Below, piece after piece: positions 59,800-64,000 of a stretch of 64,000 nucleotides of DNA. The notes under the pieces are model-generated. The model was not told the origin of the DNA and did not search any database. It was given only the letters and a program-made list of their open reading frames with translations. The stretch lies in NCBI RefSeq assembly GCF_000276665.1, contig NW_004955438.1, positions 9,256,051 to 9,320,050 on the forward strand. Direction: 5' to 3'. The position numbers and the translations under genes were made by a program. Numbering within the stretch: position 1 is the stretch's first letter; each line of letters begins with the position of its first letter. The DNA is from Chinchilla lanigera. Taxonomy: Eukaryota; Chordata; Mammalia; Rodentia; Chinchillidae.

Positions 59800-59893
59800 T
59801 TATCTTTTTTGGGGGGTGGGGTACCAGAAATCAAATTCAGGACCTTGCGTTTCCCAGGCAGATGCTTGTGCCACTGAGCTATATCCCCAGCCA
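59800..59893 (-). mobile_element. Old ID-related SINE
   Basis: GGGGTACCAGAAATCAAATT, GACCTTGCGTTTCCCAGGCA and GAGCTATATCCCCAGCC. The 9-bp duplication AAGGATTTC lies at 59791-59799 and 59894-59902. Confidence 0.92.
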
Positions 59894-59902
59894 AAGGATT
59901 TC

Positions 59903-60316
59903 ATTTAAGAAAAATCCTGACTTTTGGCCTAGGAAAAAATACACAGATAAGATAGTGAAATGTGGAAAAGTTTTGATGTGACAACTTTGCGTGCTTTATA
60001 AAGGTTTTAAGCCAGCAGCACTGTGTCTTCATGATAAAACCTTCTTTTGCCTATGCCTACAACCGCTGCCTGCTGCCATTGTGTGTATTCTCTAGAAAAT
60101 AGCTTAATCAGTGTGGTATGAATAAGCAGGGGAAATAATTTACCTGTTTGTGATTCCTGGCAAATTAAAATGAAAGCGATATTGTTGCATGCAAGCTGCA
60201 AGTCATACAACCTAAGCTTTAACCCATGTCTAGAGCTAAACAGGTACACAGCCCCCATACATCAGTCAGTAGTCCTACATTATGATTGCTGTATCTATAA
60301 AGAAAAACCTGAATTC
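59903..60316. other. Unrecognised DNA
   Basis: Nothing recognised. Confidence 0.5.
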
Positions 60317-60330
60317 TAAAACCACTACTA

Positions 60331-60506
60331 AAAAAAAAATAAAATTAAGTAAAAAGCTAGGTGTGGTGGTGCACGCCTGTAATTGCAGGAGGCTGAGGTA
60401 GGAGGATTCTTGCAAGTTTGAGACCAGCCTGGGCTACAAAGTGAATTCAAGGCTAGCCTGAACTGCATATTGAGATCCTCTCTCAAAAAAACAAAAAATA
60501 AATAAG
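60331..60506 (+). mobile_element. B1 SINE with A-rich 5' extension
   Basis: The B1 body runs from GCTAGGTGTGGTGGTGCACG (60355) to CTCTCTCAAAAAAACAAAAA, with a small internal deletion after TGTAATTGCAG. The 14-bp duplication TAAAACCACTACTA at 60317-60330 and 60507-60520 encloses not only the B1 but also about 23 A-rich bases in front of it. Confidence 0.95.
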
Positions 60507-60520
60507 TAAAACCACTACTA

Positions 60521-60880
60521 TACATAGATATTTTTATATTAAATATTAACTTGTTATTGACCAAGAGAATATTATTTTTGATATGATAATTTTAGTTAAT
60601 ACCACAAACACAAATACCATGCATATTTTCTAGACTCTCCCACCAGTGACTCATAGATACATGTGATATCTTGCATATCATGGGGTAACCTGAGTCTATG
60701 TTGGGTCTGCTCTATTTCAGGTTTTATCATACACTATCCTTTCTTATCTACTTTAGAGAAAGAATTAATTCATACTCAATATTCTTCTTGAAATATGACT
60801 GCAATAGTGTTGAGTGCTATCTGTTCATTTTTATTTTTCATATTATTTTAATTGCAGACATACCAGCTATAATAATACAG
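60521..60880. other. Unrecognised DNA
   Basis: Nothing recognised. Confidence 0.5.
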
Positions 60881-61968
60881 TGGTTTAATTTCAAAAAATG
60901 ATTACATTAGAAGACTTTACTATTAATCCTCCTCAAAATACTGCCCTTTCCTTTGAACACAATTATCTCGTTTTTCTTGCTATTTTCTGAAGAAGTTCTG
61001 AAAGTTCTCTTTTGTAAGTGTTTTTAGCTGTTCTGTCCTGGCTGCCTCAATGTCCTGAACTGATTAAAAAATTCACTTTTCATGATCATTCTGACTTTTG
61101 GGGAAAAGCCAGAATTCAAATGGTGCCAGATCCAGTGAACAAGATGGATGAAGACATACTGTGACTTTTTTTAAATTTTCAGAAATTATTATAATCATAG
61201 TGTGGAGTTGGTACATGTACAAAACACACTTTAATTAAAGTAAAGTTTTTCTCTTCTTTCAATTTTTCAGTCTCCTTTTTATTTGCAAAAGATCTTCCTC
61301 CTTGTTTTCTCTTATCTGTAATTTATTTTGCTTTTTAATTAATTTGTACTTTGAATTTCTCATATGAAAAACAGCACATAGTATTGAAGCTTGTATGTCT
61401 GATGTATTTCACTAAACATTATGGTCTCAGGTTGCATCCATTTTCTAATAGATGCCTCATATTTATCCTACTGTATAGTAGAATAGTACTCCATTGGGTA
61501 TGAAAATCACACTTTCTTTATAAAGCTACTTGTTGATGGGCACATAGATTACTCGTAGATTTATCTATTATGAATTGTGCTGCTATAAACATAGGGCTCT
61601 ATGTGTCCCTGTAATATGTTTAACCCTTTGGGGAAGATAACTAGAATGATAATATCTGTGTTAAATGGCATTTTTACTTTTAGTTTTTTGAGGAATCTCT
61701 ATAATGATTTTCACAATGGATGTATTAGTTTACATTCTGACCAACAATGTACAAGGGTTTGCATGAGGCTGCATTTCCACTGGATGGAACTTGGGAGTAG
61801 CATTCAACTTAAGTGTTATCATACCTCACAAGACAGAAGAGAACTTCCAGAGCTGCTCCAGAAAGTGGCAAATATGGGTACAATAAATGTGTAGAGAGTG
61901 ACGAGAGTGTTTTGAGTTGGATTAATGATAATATGTCTTTTACTATAATTTTAAAAGTTATTGTTTTA
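60881..61968. mobile_element. Mariner derivative with long inverted repeats, copy 2, split by L1
   Basis: The left arm (60881-61171) is antisense mariner 3' half: the reverse complement of GGGGAAAAGCCAGAATTCAA and TGCCAGATCCAGTGAACAAG aligns with 46650-46720 of copy 1. The right arm (about 61828-61968) is the sense 3' end: GGATTAATGATAATATGTCT and TTTACTATAATTTTAAAAG align with 46877-46910. The arms pair with each other over about 130 bases. Old L1 sequence fills the space between them. Confidence 0.7.
61175..61815 (-). mobile_element. L1 ORF2 end and 3' UTR, antisense
   Basis: CATTATGGTCTCAGGTTGCA, AGTAGAATAGTACTCCATTG, TATTATGAATTGTGCTGCTA, TTTTTTGAGGAATCTCTATA and ACATTCTGACCAACAATGTA are the reverse complement of the L1 ORF2 tail. 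No frame is intact. It sits between the two mariner arms. Confidence 0.88.
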
Positions 61969-61975
61969 GGCATTT

Positions 61976-62829
61976 GTTTGGGTCACCCCTTATGAGTACT
62001 AATGTAAGTTTTCAACTAGAAATAGGAGAACCACAAATTTTAGGAACTGATAATATTTCCCATTATTCTAAAACAGGATCTGATGAATCTGGATTATTTC
62101 ATCCAAGATTAAGGTTCGTATGTTTTTACTTTCTTGAAAACTTTCGTATTTTAAACAGTATTATTGCTCTTCTCCATGTTTTTCTGTCTTTTACTTACAC
62201 AGGTGACTATTATATTTACTACAGCATATTATAGGCATATTAAGAGAGGGATCTTGTGATCCAGCAAGGAAATTAGGAGAGAAGCTATAGCATGCTCATT
62301 TCATCTAATAATTTTTTTTATATACACAAGCACTTAGATAAAAATGTTTTTTCCTATAGAACAATGACATGAACATTAAAATGCAAATGTGTTAAAAGAT
62401 ACCTTTTATTCAATATGGTGAATTCAAGTGACATCAATGGGTCCAAGGCTATTTTTTCATTCTCTAATTGATCAATAAAAGAAGAAAACAAAAATCCTTG
62501 TTTCATCCTTAAAAATAGCATTATGACTCCAAGATTGAATTTTTAAATACACATATTTTATCCGAAGGGGGCAGAATGTGAGGAAATTAGGTTATCTATT
62601 AGCAACTTGAATATTCTTTAAAATTGATACCATTTTCATTCATAATGAGAATGATTACACTTTTTCTTTAATGTTATATTTTTTATACATTAATCACTTT
62701 CTGCATGCCAGTTCTAATTCCAATTAATACTTAGGACTCTAGGTAAAAATTAAAAATATCTAGTGAATAAATGTTAGGGTTTGATAGTCAAAGATGAAAA
62801 AGGTTCTGTATAATTAATGTCTTACCTCT
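61976..62829. other. Unrecognised DNA
   Basis: Nothing recognised. Confidence 0.5.
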
Positions 62830-64000
62830 TTTTTACTTTAAAGAGAAAAAAATAACAATAAAAGTGTTTTAAAACAAGTTAGTAGGAGAGTTACAATAAT
62901 TAAAGCATTGTGTATTGTCTTTTTTAGCAGTTATTCGGAACACAAGATATAGGTATGATGTTTTTTACAAACAATATTAGCACACACCTCTCTTTTTAAA
63001 GAAAAGAGAAACTAGCTGTATAACTATCTTAACTATCTTGTGTATAAACGTATCTTGTTCTTTCTACCTTCCTTCCCTCCCCTCCTGTATCATAGTTTAT
63101 CTTTTCATTTGAAGAGTTTCTTCCCTATTCTCAATATCTATTGTACATTTTGGATCTTATTTACTCATGAAGTTTCTCACACTAGAGAAATGATATAATG
63201 TTTACAGATATGGGTCTGATTTATTTTACTTATGAGTATGGTCTCAAATTGCATCTATTTACCTATACTTCTCCAGTTTGTCCTTCTTTATGGTTGAGTA
63301 GTACTCCTTTACAGTAAAAAAATTTTCTTTATCCATTTCTTGATTGATAGGCATTTGGGTTGCTTCCAAGATTTAGCTATTACAAGTCGTGCTTCTACAA
63401 ACATGGCTGCACATATTTCACTGTGGTATGATGTTTTTAATTCTTCTGGAAAGATACGTAGAAGGGGAATAGCTGGGTTAAATGGGACCCCCAATCCTAG
63501 CTTTTTTTTTTTTCCAACTAGGAAATAAACTCACCAGGCAGGCACTGTGCTGCTGAACTGTATTCCCAATCCCAAATCTTAGTTTTTAAGGAATCTTCAC
63601 CCTAATTTACACAGTATTTGTATGATTCTACACTCCCACCAACAGTGGAGAAAGGTTCCTTTTTCCCCGCAGCCTGACCAGCACTTTTTGTTGGTTGATT
63701 TTTTGATGATAGCCATTCTTTCTGGAGTGAGATGAATCTCAGTGTTGTTTTAATTTGCGTCTCTTGAATGACCAATGATGTTGAACATTTTTCACGTATT
63801 TATTTGCCATCTTTACTTCTTCATCTGAGAAGTGTCTTTTCATCTCAGATGCCCATTTTTGGATTGGGTCTTTGAATTTTGGGGATCTGATTTTTTTCAA
63901 TACTTTATATCTTCTAGATATAAATCCTTTGTCTGAGGGACAACTGACTATAATTTTTCCCAATTTGTGGGTTGTCTTTTTACTCAATTGCTGATTTTTT
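62830..64000 (-). mobile_element. L1 ORF2 C-terminal half and 3' UTR, runs off window
   Basis: A minus-strand L1 3' part. The 3' UTR is at 62830-63230. Next comes the ORF2 end (63309-63494), with VPFNPAIPLLRIFPEELK and MFVEARLVIAKSWKQP. A further ORF2 block (63739-63987) has SDKGFISRRYKVLKK and DPIQKWASEMKRHFS, followed by EEVKMANKYVKNVQHH, in the order typical of L1 ORF2 C-termini. Frames are broken between blocks. An ID-related SINE interrupts it at 63501. The 5' part lies beyond the window. Confidence 0.93.
63501..63574 (-). mobile_element. Old ID-related SINE inside L1, partial
   Basis: A T-run, then AACTAGGAAATAAACTCACC, AGGCAGGCACTGTGCTGCTG and AACTGTATTCCCAATCCC. It lacks the central part of the body. 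AATCCTAG at 63493-63500 and AATCTTAG at 63575-63582 look like its target duplication. Confidence 0.75.

Overview
This window reads as AT-rich, CpG-poor mammalian nuclear DNA with no convincing protein-coding gene. Every open frame is short (about 120 codons or fewer), has no visible exon structure, and where recognisable falls in a transposon remnant. It is either intergenic or deep intronic. The repeat set points to a rodent outside the mouse/rat group. It carries many young tRNA-derived ID-type SINEs (a 5' GGGGCTGGGGATTTAGCTC body with an A-rich CC-interrupted tail), monomeric B1 SINEs with the usual internal duplication, MaLR solo LTRs and L1; no B2 or B4 was recognised. A squirrel-related, castorimorph or hystricomorph rodent is plausible, but the species cannot be fixed from sequence alone.

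Layout. 1-13197: sparse old repeats (a MER5-like hAT MITE, an L1 3' end, MIRs, a Tigger-like piece), three ID SINEs, one B1, an A-tract cluster at 1903-2063, a possible retroviral pol scrap near 3561 and a possible minus-strand retrocopy at 7651-8035. 13198-20341: a decayed class I endogenous retrovirus with two alignable LTRs, a primer-binding site best matched by tRNA-Gln, a Tigger transposon inside its internal region and an L1 fragment inside its 3' LTR. 20342-39000: scattered ID, B1, MIR, L2 and MaLR copies separated by long unrecognised AT-rich stretches. 39080-42200: a plus-strand L1 ORF2 fragment split by an ID SINE and an LTR, then an AT minisatellite and another LTR. 42201-64000: more ID/B1 copies, an L1 with a 5' inversion at 52325, L1 fragments at 48045 and 62830, and two mariner remnants (46429 and 60881) that share an unusual long-inverted-repeat architecture.

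Nothing here forms a pathway or operon. The best-supported content is retroposition: many ID and B1 copies are bounded by target-site duplications of 8-16 bp, as expected from mobilisation by L1 enzymes. The most unusual observation is the pair of mariner derivatives with the same rearranged structure. I see no sign of a new gene system.
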